A stretch of DNA of 10,757 nucleotides from an uncultured Fastidiosipila sp. (GCA_938014865.1 CALLQJ010000107.1:1-10757); one strand, 5' to 3'. Shown: positions 1 through 6,820, counted from the first letter of the stretch. A program made the numbers and translations. Notes: generated from the sequence alone by a model not told the origin.

Positions 1-331
1 TATCCATCCTTCTCTTCTGCCCGCCTACGGCGGTGAGGGGATGTACGGGATAAAGCCGCATGAGGCGGTCCTGGCCGCGGGCGAGGAAGAGACCGGGGCG
101 ACCATCCATTTGGTCAACGAGGACTATGACAGAGGACGCATCCTTCTGCAGAAAAAGGTAAAAGTAAAAGAAGATGATGATCCCGAGCGTCTGCAGAAGC
201 GCGTGATGGCGCAGGCCGAACATGTCTTGTATCCGGAAATTCTGCGCCGGCTGGAAGCAATTTTCCCGAAAGGACCGGAAGGTCTGGAAGGAGAAATCAT
301 AGAAGCGGATGATGAACAGTCTGAAGCATAA
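1..331 (+). CDS. purN: Phosphoribosylglycinamide formyltransferase (GAR transformylase), 3' part
   Basis: Partial gene entering from the left edge; the reading frame is open from base 2 and ends with TAA at 329-331. The enzyme moves a formyl group from 10-formyltetrahydrofolate to GAR in cytosolic purine synthesis. The visible part begins with the catalytic-loop motif IHPSLLPAYGG, whose His is the family's catalytic histidine, and continues with a segment reading ATIHLVNEDYDRGRILLQ, where the Asp in DYDRG corresponds to the conserved catalytic aspartate. The GEGMYG-HEAV form of the loop is the type I know from Gram-positive and Bacteroidetes PurN rather than the E. coli form. The C-terminus ends in an acidic tail (EIIEADDEQSEA). 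purH follows after 13 bases, so co-transcription is very likely. The N-terminal substrate-binding half is outside the window. Confidence 0.95.
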   Translation, partial: IHPSLLPAYGGEGMYGIKPHEAVLAAGEEETGATIHLVNEDYDRGRILLQKKVKVKEDDDPERLQKRVMAQAEHVLYPEILRRLEAIFPKGPEGLEGEIIEADDEQSEA

Positions 332-344
332 AGGAGAATGTGAA

Positions 345-1958
345 ATGAAGAAGGCTCTAATCAGTGTATTTGACAAAACAGGGCTGGTACCCCTGGCCGA
401 AGGGCTCAGCAAACTGGGCTACGGCCTGCTCTCGACCGGCGGCACCGCAAAGATGCTGCGTGATGCGGGGCTCGAAGTAGAAGATGTCAGTGATGTGACG
501 GGTTTCCCCGAATGCCTGGACGGCCGGGTGAAGACCTTGCATCCGAGAATACATGCCGGCATTTTGGCCAGACGGGATAAGGAGGAAGACAAAAAATTCC
601 TCGAGGAGCAGGAGATCGCGTATATTGATTTGGTGATCTGCAATCTCTATCCCTTTAAAGAAACCATCAGCCGGGAAGACTGCAGCAAAGAACTGGCCGT
701 TGAAAATATTGATATCGGCGGACCGAGCATGCTGCGGGCGGCGGCGAAGAATCATAAAGATGTCGCCGTTCTCTGCGATCCGGAAGATTATGAGCCGGTT
801 CTTGAAGAACTCAAATCCGGCGGGCTGAAGGAGCTGACCCGGGAGCGCCTGGCGGCGAAGGTGTTCCGCCATACCGCCGCTTATGATGCTCTGATCGCAT
901 CATATCTGACGAACTTGGCCGAAGCCGGCGAAGAAGCCGAAGCGGAAAAGGCGGAAGCTGCAGGGAAGACGGAAGAGGCGGAGAAATGGCGCGAGAAGAT
1001 CAGGGCGGAAGAAGATACCCTGACCTTGACCTATGAAAAAGTTGCCGACATGCGCTACGGCGAAAATCCGCATCAGAAAGCGGCCTTTTATAAAGACGCC
1101 CTCAGCCGCAAAGACAGCCTGACGGAAGCGGAACAGATTCAGGGCAAGGCCTTAAGCTATAACAATATTTCCGATACCGATGCGGCCCTGCAGATGCTTA
1201 AAGAATTCAGCGAACCGACGGTTGTGGCCGTCAAGCATGCGAACCCCTGCGGGATTGCCAGCGCCGATACGATTGAAGAAGCCTGGCGTCTTGCTTACGA
1301 GGCGGATTCCGTTTCGATTTTCGGCGGCATCATCGCTTCCAACCGCGAAATCAGCGAGGAGATGGCCAAGGCGATGCGCCCGGTTTTCCTCGAAGTGGTT
1401 GTCGCTCCGTCCGTTACGGAAGGCGCCCTGAAGGTGTTCAAGAAAAAGAAAAATATGCGTCTTCTGATTCTGCCCGATGCGGCTAAGCCTTTGGAGAAGG
1501 GCCACAGATCTTATAAGTTTGTCAACGGCGGACTTTTGATGCAGGAGACAGATCTGACGGATATTGACGAGGATACGCTGAAAGTTGTGACGGAAAAAGG
1601 ACTCGAGGAAGGCGATATCGAGAAGATGCGTTTCGCCATGCGTGTGGTTAAGCACGTCAAGTCGAATTCGGTCTGCCTGACCCAAGGCTATCAGACCGTC
1701 GGCATCGGTCCCGGACAGCCTAACCGGATCACCTCGGTTGAGATTGCCTGCCGTCAGGCCGGCGAGAAAACCAAGGGGGCGATTATGGCCTCGGATGCCT
1801 TCTTCCCCTTTGACGACTGCGTCCGCCATGCCGGCAAGCACGGTGTGCGCCTGATCGTACAGCCGGGCGGCTCCATCCGTGATGAAGATTCCATCAAAGC
1901 CTGCAATGAGCTGGGCATCTGCATGGTCTTCACGGGTCAAAGACATTTCAAACATTAA
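345..1958 (+). CDS. purH: Bifunctional AICAR transformylase / IMP cyclohydrolase
   Basis: Carries out the last two steps to IMP. The 537-residue protein has an N-terminal MGS-like cyclohydrolase domain (about 1-185, with ISVFDKTGL at the start, STGGT at 30-34 and KTLHPRIH at 63-70) and a C-terminal AICAR transformylase domain (about 225-537). The transformylase has RYGENPHQ at 237-244, the catalytic Lys-His pair K297-H298 in VAVKHANPCG, a DAFFPFDD segment and the family's typical end TGQRHFKH. The start at 345 is chosen because AAGGAG at 331-336 lies 8 bases upstream and the protein then begins MKKALISVFDK as in the family; an in-frame ATG at 309 lies inside purN and has no such support. Between the domains there is a Glu/Ala/Lys-rich insertion (about 190-224), which shifts the catalytic Lys about 30 residues from its usual place near 266. 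Follows purN directly. Confidence 0.97.
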   Translation: MKKALISVFDKTGLVPLAEGLSKLGYGLLSTGGTAKMLRDAGLEVEDVSDVTGFPECLDGRVKTLHPRIHAGILARRDKEEDKKFLEEQEIAYIDLVICNLYPFKETISREDCSKELAVENIDIGGPSMLRAAAKNHKDVAVLCDPEDYEPVLEELKSGGLKELTRERLAAKVFRHTAAYDALIASYLTNLAEAGEEAEAEKAEAAGKTEEAEKWREKIRAEEDTLTLTYEKVADMRYGENPHQKAAFYKDALSRKDSLTEAEQIQGKALSYNNISDTDAALQMLKEFSEPTVVAVKHANPCGIASADTIEEAWRLAYEADSVSIFGGIIASNREISEEMAKAMRPVFLEVVVAPSVTEGALKVFKKKKNMRLLILPDAAKPLEKGHRSYKFVNGGLLMQETDLTDIDEDTLKVVTEKGLEEGDIEKMRFAMRVVKHVKSNSVCLTQGYQTVGIGPGQPNRITSVEIACRQAGEKTKGAIMASDAFFPFDDCVRHAGKHGVRLIVQPGGSIRDEDSIKACNELGICMVFTGQRHFKH

Positions 1959-1975
1959 TCATCAGCTTACAGACG

Positions 1976-2016
1976 GACGGGGAGCGGGACTGAGCCTGCT
2001 TCCCGTCTGTATTTTC
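1976..2016 (+). terminator. Intrinsic terminator between purH and purD
   Basis: A 13-bp stem pairs 1976-1988 (GACGGGGAGCGGG) with 1995-2007 (CCTGCTTCCCGTC), with G-T wobbles and a 6-base loop ACTGAG, followed by TGTATTTTCT. The stem is strong but the T tract is interrupted. It starts 17 bases after the purH stop. It may stop purH transcripts fully, or only lower readthrough into purD, since no convincing purD promoter is visible behind it. Confidence 0.75.
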
Positions 2017-2045
2017 TGATCGAAACGTAAGGAGAAAGCAAAAAG

Positions 2046-3347
2046 ATGAGAGAAAAACAAACTATTTTTCTGATCGGCGGCGGCGGCCGCGAAGCGGCGA
2101 TTGCCCGCAAGCTCAGCAGCAGTCCGCGGGTCGGGAAAATCTACTGTGCGCCGGGCAATGACGGCATGGGGGCTAAAACGGAAACGGTCGATATTGCGGC
2201 CTCCGCTTCAGATGAGCTCGTGGCATTTGCCGAAAAGATTCAGCCGGATTTTGTTTTTGTCGCGCCGGATGATCCGCTGGCGGAAGGGCTCTGTGACCTT
2301 ATGCGCGCCGCAGGCTTCAAAAGCTACGGCCCGTCGAAAGCAGCGGCCAGAATAGAAGCGAGCAAATCCTTCGCCAAAGAGCTTATGAAGAAGAAAGGGA
2401 TCCCCACCGCGTCTTATGAACTCTTTACGGATCCCGAAGCGGCACTGCACTATATTGAGACAGCGCCCCATCCACTGGTCGTCAAAGCAGACGGCCTCGC
2501 CCTCGGCAAAGGGGTCCTGATCTGCCGCAGCCGGGAAGAGTCCCGGCAGGCCGTCAGAAGCCTGATGATCGAAGGACGCTTCGCGGAGGCCGGCAAGACG
2601 ATTCTGATCGAGGAATTTTTAGAAGGCGAAGAAATGAGCCTCTTGTGCTTCTGCGACGGAATGCATTATCTGCCGATGCTGCCGGCCCGAGACTATAAAA
2701 GAGCGCTGGACCATGATCAAGGCCTTAACACCGGCGGCATGGGATCTATCTGTCCCTCGCATCGCTTCAGCGCGGAAGAAAAGCGCTATCTCAGAGAGCG
2801 TATTATTGAACCGACTTTAGAAGGCATGCGGGAACTGGGCTGCCCGTTCAGCGGGGTCTTGTATTTCGGGCTTATGCTGACCGCAGACGGTCCGAAAATT
2901 ATCGAATACAATGCCCGCTTCGGCGACCCCGAAACCCAGGCGGTCCTGCCGCTTTTAAAGACGGATCTCCTTGAGGTCATGGAGGCGACGGAAGAAGGGC
3001 GCCTTGATGAGCTTGAGCTTGAATGGGAAGACATGGCCTGCGCCTGTGTCATCCTGGCGTCGGGCGGCTACCCTAAGGCCTATGAAAAAGGCAAAGAGAT
3101 CAAGGGTCTGGCCCCTTATATCTGCGAAACGCCGGAGGATGCCTTGCTTCCCGAAGGCGAAGCTTGTGAATTTGTGTACCCGGCCGGTGTCGTAAAAAAA
3201 GACGGCAAATATTACACCGACGGCGGACGGGTGCTGGGGCTGACGGCCCGCGATTCCACATTGGAGCAAGCACTGGAACGCTGCTACCGCATGACGGAAA
3301 ATGTTGTTTTTGAAAAGATGCATTTCCGCCGCGATATCGGGAGTTAA
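2046..3347 (+). CDS. purD: Phosphoribosylamine-glycine ligase (GAR synthetase)
   Basis: ATP-dependent joining of 5-phosphoribosylamine and glycine to form GAR, the step just before PurN. The 433-residue protein has the usual family length and order: N-terminal Rossmann-like domain with GGGGRE (11-16), then the ATP-grasp domain with PLVVKADGLALGKGV (143-157), DHDQGLNTGGMG (222-233), EYNARFGDPETQ (287-298), and the C-terminal domain. The N-terminal motif reads GGGGREAA where most family members have GGGGREHA, so the usual His is Ala. The start at 2046 has AAGGAG at 2028-2033, about 12 bases upstream, which is long but the only purine-rich site. The gene is separated from purH by a hairpin terminator. 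nadD-yqeK begins 2 bases after the stop, with its ribosome binding site inside purD, which suggests coupled translation. Confidence 0.96.
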   Translation: MREKQTIFLIGGGGREAAIARKLSSSPRVGKIYCAPGNDGMGAKTETVDIAASASDELVAFAEKIQPDFVFVAPDDPLAEGLCDLMRAAGFKSYGPSKAAARIEASKSFAKELMKKKGIPTASYELFTDPEAALHYIETAPHPLVVKADGLALGKGVLICRSREESRQAVRSLMIEGRFAEAGKTILIEEFLEGEEMSLLCFCDGMHYLPMLPARDYKRALDHDQGLNTGGMGSICPSHRFSAEEKRYLRERIIEPTLEGMRELGCPFSGVLYFGLMLTADGPKIIEYNARFGDPETQAVLPLLKTDLLEVMEATEEGRLDELELEWEDMACACVILASGGYPKAYEKGKEIKGLAPYICETPEDALLPEGEACEFVYPAGVVKKDGKYYTDGGRVLGLTARDSTLEQALERCYRMTENVVFEKMHFRRDIGS

Positions 3348-3349
3348 GG

Positions 3350-4567
3350 ATGAGCACGGCATTATACGGCGGGACCTTTGATCCCTTTCACAAAGCCCAC
3401 AGGCGTATGGTGAAGGCGGCCTTGAAAAGCGGTATTCCCGATCAGATTTACGTGATGCCGGCGGGGACGCCTCCGCACAAAGGCAGGCGGGATATTTCCT
3501 TTTCGGCCTACCGCTATATGATGGCTAAAAAAGTCTTCGCAAAGGAAAAGTACAAGGCGGTGAAGGTCTCGGACTATGAGATCAAAGAATCGGGGCCTTC
3601 CTATACCATTTCCACGGTCCGCTATCTCCGGGCCCACGTCCTGCCGCCGGGAGAGCTTTTGTATTTAATCATCGGATCGGATTCTCTCATGGAAATCGAG
3701 ACCTGGCACGAATATCCGGCCTTGCTTAAATCCTGTCCGCTGCTGGTGGCCGAGCGCCCCGGGGAAGAGGACCGGAAGGTGCTGGAGGCACAGAAAAAGC
3801 GTCTGGAAAAATATTACGGGGCCTGTATTACGTTTTATCCGATGAAACCCAGTACGCTCTCGTCGAGTACGATCCGCGAAGAGCTGCTGGCCGGAAAAGA
3901 CGTGAAGGGACTGCCGAAAGACGTCCGGGCTTTTATTGATAAAAACTATCTTTACCGTGATCAGCCGCTTTCCGTATTAAGCGAAGAGCAGATTCTGCTC
4001 CTGCGCGATTATGAGCGCAAACTTATGCGGCTCATGTCTTATGGGCGTTTGATTCATTCTTTGAATGTGATGTATGAAGCCGTGCGTTTAGCCGTGCGCT
4101 TCGGTGCTGATCCCTGGGCGGCGGCACAGGCAGGCATTCTGCACGATATGGCGAAGGAGCAAAATTACCACAAGCGTCCGGATGTGCTCTCACGCATTGA
4201 TCCGTCTTATCTTGAGAACAAACCGATCCTGCACGGCCCGGTGGCGGCTTTTATGGTGCGCGAGATCTTTGACATTAAAGATCCGGCCGTAAGAGGGGCC
4301 ATTTACCACCACAGCTCATTGAGCCGGATTCCCGCGCCTCTGGAAAAGATTGTCTATTTGGCGGACAAGATTGAGCCGGCCCGCGACTACGCGGACCTGG
4401 CGCCGATCCGCGAGATGGCGCAGAAGGATCTGGACAAAGCGGTCGTGATGACGATCGACGGCAGTGCGGCCGGGATTGAAGCCGGCGGCGGCAAAGTCCA
4501 TAAGGATACCGTCGCAGCCCGCCGTTATCTGGCCGAAAAAATCAAACAAAAAGAAGCTTCAGATTAA
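3350..4567 (+). CDS. nadD-yqeK: Fused nicotinate-nucleotide adenylyltransferase (NadD) and YqeK-type HD hydrolase
   Basis: One 405-residue frame carries two enzymes. Residues 1-about 202 are NadD, which adenylylates nicotinate mononucleotide in NAD synthesis: LYGGTFDPFHKAH (5-17, nucleotidyltransferase motif with H14 and H17; the usual GH is AH here), PAGTPPHK (37-44), IIGSDSL (107-113), WHEY (119-122) and SSSTIRE (171-177). Residues about 213-400 are a YqeK-like HD domain, a family known to cleave Ap4A symmetrically: H236 in IHSLNV, LHDMAK with H265-D266, LHGPVAA with H295, IYHHSS (H320-H321) and ADKIEPARDY (D339). In many Firmicutes these are two adjacent genes, nadD then yqeK. GGGAG at 3339-3343 gives good spacing. 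Domain assignment is from motifs. That both halves are active is inference; the main metal-ligand candidates of the HD domain are present. Confidence 0.93.
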   Translation: MSTALYGGTFDPFHKAHRRMVKAALKSGIPDQIYVMPAGTPPHKGRRDISFSAYRYMMAKKVFAKEKYKAVKVSDYEIKESGPSYTISTVRYLRAHVLPPGELLYLIIGSDSLMEIETWHEYPALLKSCPLLVAERPGEEDRKVLEAQKKRLEKYYGACITFYPMKPSTLSSSTIREELLAGKDVKGLPKDVRAFIDKNYLYRDQPLSVLSEEQILLLRDYERKLMRLMSYGRLIHSLNVMYEAVRLAVRFGADPWAAAQAGILHDMAKEQNYHKRPDVLSRIDPSYLENKPILHGPVAAFMVREIFDIKDPAVRGAIYHHSSLSRIPAPLEKIVYLADKIEPARDYADLAPIREMAQKDLDKAVVMTIDGSAAGIEAGGGKVHKDTVAARRYLAEKIKQKEASD

Positions 4568-4571
4568 AGAC

Positions 4572-4619
4572 AGCAAAGACGGAGGGGCCTGAAATTGCCC
4601 CTTTTGCGCAATCTTTGCT
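4572..4619 (+). terminator. Nested hairpin after nadD-yqeK, weak terminator or 5' leader structure of rsfS
   Basis: Two nested inverted repeats are visible: an outer AGCAAAGA (4572-4579) with TCTTTGCT (4612-4619), and an inner GGGGC (4584-4588) with GCCCC (4597-4601) followed by TTTT (4602-4605). The inner 5-bp hairpin plus T run could be a weak terminator for nadD-yqeK. If transcription reads through, the outer pairing offers an alternative fold. I see no strong promoter here; TTGCCC (4595-4600) and TACACT (4619-4624), 18 bases apart, are only a 4/6 match each. Confidence 0.4.
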
Positions 4620-4651
4620 ACACTATAAAAATTATTATTTTCAGGAGTTTT

Positions 4652-4660
4652 ATGACTTAG
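4652..4660 (+). other. Two-codon ATG-ACT-TAG element in frame with rsfS
   Basis: AGGAG at 4643-4647 is followed after 4 bases by ATG (4652-4654), ACT and then TAG (4658-4660). This ATG is exactly in frame with the rsfS ATG at 4682 and only the amber codon separates them. Either it is a minimal upstream ORF that lets ribosomes terminate and restart at 4682, or rsfS once began at 4652 and gained a stop codon. The sequence alone cannot decide. Confidence 0.5.
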
Positions 4661-4681
4661 AAACGAAAAAGCAAAGAAGAA

Positions 4682-5062
4682 ATGTTTAATTTGGCTCAGG
4701 GGATTGCCGCGATTCTGGATGATAAAAATGCACTGGATATCGAAGTGATCGAGATCAGTGAGAAATCCACGCTTGCCGATTATTTTGTGCTTGCTTCGGG
4801 GCGTTCGGGCGTTCAGGTCAGGGCGCTGGCGGCCGAGGTGGAAGAAAAGATCGAGAAAAAGCATCATATAAGTCCGCGCTATACGGAAGGCTTTGACAGC
4901 AGACGCTGGCTTTTGCTCGACTACATCGATGTGGTCGTCCATATTTTCCTGAAAGAAGAACGTGAATATTACAGCCTCGACAGGCTTTGGCAGTCCTCGG
5001 CGGAGCACGCGGAGCCGGAGGCTGCGGCCGAGAACAGTGAGGAGACAGCTGCCGAAGGCTGA
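4682..5062 (+). CDS. rsfS: Ribosomal silencing factor RsfS (Iojap/YbeB family)
   Basis: Binds ribosomal protein L14 on the large subunit and blocks subunit joining when nutrients are low. The 126-residue protein shows the whole domain: DDKNALDIEVIEIS (13-26), LADYFVLASGRSGVQVRALA (31-50), EGFDSRRWLLLDYIDVVVHIFL (69-90) and REYYSLDRLW (94-103). An acidic, Ala/Glu-rich tail (107-126) extends beyond the domain. The ATG at 4682 is the first start after an in-frame amber at 4658; it has only a weak purine-rich site (AAAGAAGAA), whereas the better site AGGAG serves the ATG at 4652 before that amber. Family members usually begin a few residues before the equivalent of NLAQGIAAILDD, so 4682 still gives a complete domain. 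rsfS after nadD and yqeK is a common Firmicutes order, which supports the call. Confidence 0.93.
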   Translation: MFNLAQGIAAILDDKNALDIEVIEISEKSTLADYFVLASGRSGVQVRALAAEVEEKIEKKHHISPRYTEGFDSRRWLLLDYIDVVVHIFLKEEREYYSLDRLWQSSAEHAEPEAAAENSEETAAEG

Positions 5063-5086
5063 GGGCTGAGACGGCAGGGACAGAAA

Positions 5087-5114
5087 GGGCACGGCGTAAT
5101 GTCCGTGCTTTTTT
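5087..5114 (+). terminator. Intrinsic terminator of rsfS
   Basis: GCACGG (5089-5094) pairs perfectly with CCGTGC (5103-5108) around an 8-base loop, followed at once by TTTTTT (5109-5114). It lies 26 bases after the rsfS stop. This is the clearest simple terminator in the window and implies that comEA needs its own promoter, although I could not find a convincing one in the pyrimidine-rich stretch 5115-5180. Confidence 0.85.
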
Positions 5115-5193
5115 GTTGCCTTTCTTTGCTCTTTTTACCCGCGCCCCCGACTCTTTTTTCTCTACGCTGGAAGAAAAGAAGAAGGAGGCCATT

Positions 5194-5883
5194 ATGAAAG
5201 AAAAGAAACAAAAGCAAATCCTGCTCTCGGCTTTTGTATTCAGCGTCTGCTGCGTTCTGGGGATTGTTCACCTGAGCGCAGAATACAGAGGGGAGGCGGC
5301 GCCTTCTCTTTTCCCGGCAGAAGAGGAAGCGGATGAAGCAGCCGGGGGCGCAGAAAAAGGCGATCATCCGCCGCAGGCTGAGCAGGCGGACGGCTCATCT
5401 AACGGGGAAAAGGAAGGGGAAGAAAAGCTTGAGGCAAAACTTTATCCGGTCTACCTGACCGGCGCGGTCTGCCGGGAAGGCATCTACCTTTTAGAAGACG
5501 GCGCCTACCTTTATGAGCTTATTGAAGAAGCAGGCGGCTTCAGGCCGGATGCGGCGCAGGAGGCTTTGAATCTGGCGGCCCGGGTAGAAGGGGAAAGCCA
5601 CATCCGGATTCCGACCCTGACAGAATGGCGGGCCGGAGGAGGACAGATCAATGTCCCTTCGAAAGATCCGCCGGCCTCAGCGTCCTCACAGCTTATCGAT
5701 ATTAATACGGCGGATGCGGAAGAACTGCAGAAATTGCCGGGCATAGGCGAAAAAACCGCAGCCGACATCATCGCCTACCGTGAAGAAACGGGAAGCTTCA
5801 GCTGCAAAGAAGATTTAATGCAGGTGCCCGGCATTAAAGAAGGGCGCTTTGCCCGGCTGGAAGCACTTATTCGTGCCGGCTGA
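5194..5883 (+). CDS. comEA: ComEA-type competence DNA receptor, membrane anchored
   Basis: ComEA binds incoming double-stranded DNA at the outer face of the membrane and passes it to the ComEC channel. The 229-residue protein has the full architecture: a short Lys-rich start and one membrane segment (about 9-28), a long Glu/Ala/Gly-rich linker (about 30-80), an SLBB domain (84-141: PVYLTGAVCREGIYLL, LYELIEEAGGF, NLAARVEGESHIRIP) and a C-terminal helix-hairpin-helix pair (167-229: IDINTADAEELQKLPGIG, PGIGEKTA at 182-189 and PGIKEGRF at 212-219). The start at 5194 has GAAGGAGG at 5181-5188. The frame extends upstream to a TTG at 5113, but that lies in the T tract of the rsfS terminator. comEB and comEC do not follow; thyA does. 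DNA binding is inferred from the domains. Confidence 0.92.
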   Translation: MKEKKQKQILLSAFVFSVCCVLGIVHLSAEYRGEAAPSLFPAEEEADEAAGGAEKGDHPPQAEQADGSSNGEKEGEEKLEAKLYPVYLTGAVCREGIYLLEDGAYLYELIEEAGGFRPDAAQEALNLAARVEGESHIRIPTLTEWRAGGGQINVPSKDPPASASSQLIDINTADAEELQKLPGIGEKTAADIIAYREETGSFSCKEDLMQVPGIKEGRFARLEALIRAG

Positions 5884-5938
5884 TCATCAAGGCGGATCTT
5901 TATAAAAACGCAGGAGATGGAAGGAGAGCGCGGCGCTG

Positions 5939-5947
5939 TGTTAGAAT
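5939..5947 (+). promoter_or_regulatory. Extended -10 promoter for thyA-folA
   Basis: TGTTAGAAT contains a TGn extension and the hexamer TAGAAT (5/6 match to TATAAT) at 5942-5947. No good -35 is present 16-18 bases upstream, as is usual for extended -10 promoters. Transcription would begin near 5954, 24 bases before the thyA ATG and just ahead of its AAGGAGG (5961-5967). An 11-base perfect inverted repeat, AGCGC-G-GCGCT (5927-5937), sits immediately upstream and could be an operator or chance. Confidence 0.45.
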
Positions 5948-5977
5948 CGTTTCAGACAGCAAGGAGGAGAGGAAAAG

Positions 5978-6811
5978 ATGAGCAGAGCCGATGATCTATT
6001 TATTGAAAATTGCCGGGAGATTTTAGAAAAAGGCTATTCGTCGGAAGCCTATAAAGTCAGACCGCGCTGGGCGGATGATAACAGCCCCGCGAATACCCTC
6101 AAACGTTTCGGCATCGTGAACCGCTACGATCTCTCTGAGGAATTCCCGATTCAAACCATCCGGAAAATTAATTTCAAGGCCGCGGTGGATGAGCTTTTGT
6201 GGATATGGCAGAAAAAATCCAATAATGTCCGGGACCTGAACAGCAAGATCTGGGATGCCTGGGCCGATGAGACAGGCTCGATCGGCAAGGCCTACGGCTA
6301 TCAGCTGGGCATAAAGCATCAGTATAAGGAAGGCATGTTTGATCAGGTGGACCGCGTGCTCTACGATCTGAAGCATAATCCTTACAGCCGCAGAATCATG
6401 ACGAATATTTATAATTTCTCGGACCTTCATGAGATGAACTTATATCCTTGTGCATATTCTGTCACCTTTAACGTCACGGGCCGGAAGTTAAATGCCATCT
6501 TGAATCAGCGCTCACAGGATATGCTGGTGGCCAATTCCTGGAACGTGACGCAGTACGCCGTCCTCCTGCATATGATGGCGCAGGTGAGCGGGCTGGAAGC
6601 GGGAGAGCTTTTGCATGTCATTGCGGATGCACATATTTATGACCGTCATATTCCGATCGTGAAAAAGCTTTTTGAAGCAAAGCGTTATCCTGCGCCGATC
6701 CTGCGGGTGGATCCGGAAGTCAAAGACTTTTACGATTTTACGACAGACAGTTTTGAACTGGAAAATTATCAGCACGGGCCGAGCATCGGAAAGATTCCCG
6801 TAGCGGTTTAA
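5978..6811 (+). CDS. thyA: Thymidylate synthase, divergent active-site subtype
   Basis: Methylates dUMP to dTMP with methylenetetrahydrofolate, releasing dihydrofolate. The 277-residue protein lies in the family's usual size range. Recognisable elements are ELLWIWQ (72-78), NPYSRRI with the phosphate-binding Arg pair (134-140), the nucleophile C158 in LYPCAYSVTF, the dUMP-binding QRSQD (177-181), N189 and DAHIYDRH (217-224). C158, D181, N189, H219 and Y221 all sit at a constant +12 offset from E. coli C146, D169, N177, H207 and Y209. The segment after the nucleophile differs from the textbook PPCH..FQF: His147 of E. coli is A159 here. I recall such variants from other Clostridia, so this is probably a functional subtype. 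AAGGAGG at 5961-5967 supports the start. folA follows after 9 bases. Confidence 0.93.
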   Translation: MSRADDLFIENCREILEKGYSSEAYKVRPRWADDNSPANTLKRFGIVNRYDLSEEFPIQTIRKINFKAAVDELLWIWQKKSNNVRDLNSKIWDAWADETGSIGKAYGYQLGIKHQYKEGMFDQVDRVLYDLKHNPYSRRIMTNIYNFSDLHEMNLYPCAYSVTFNVTGRKLNAILNQRSQDMLVANSWNVTQYAVLLHMMAQVSGLEAGELLHVIADAHIYDRHIPIVKKLFEAKRYPAPILRVDPEVKDFYDFTTDSFELENYQHGPSIGKIPVAV

Positions 6812-6820
6812 GGAGGCAGG

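Noticed and set aside
338..343. ATG-TGA start-stop just before purH
   Set aside because: It is one base from the Shine-Dalgarno sequence, too close for initiation; likely chance.
309..344. Upstream in-frame ATGs (309, 312) as the purH start
   Set aside because: They lie inside purN without a ribosome site; 345 has AAGGAG at ideal distance and gives the family N-terminus.
357..872. Long open frame on the - strand opposite purH, and similar ones opposite purD, nadD, thyA and znuA
   Set aside because: They mirror strongly coding + strand genes, have no family motifs and no ribosome sites; they result from codon bias.
5113..5193. N-terminal extension of comEA from TTG at 5113
   Set aside because: It begins in the T tract of the rsfS terminator; 5194 has GAAGGAGG and leads straight into a membrane anchor.
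5917..5991. Small ORF (ATG at 5917) overlapping the thyA start
   Set aside because: It is out of frame, begins before the predicted thyA transcription start, and shows no recognisable content.
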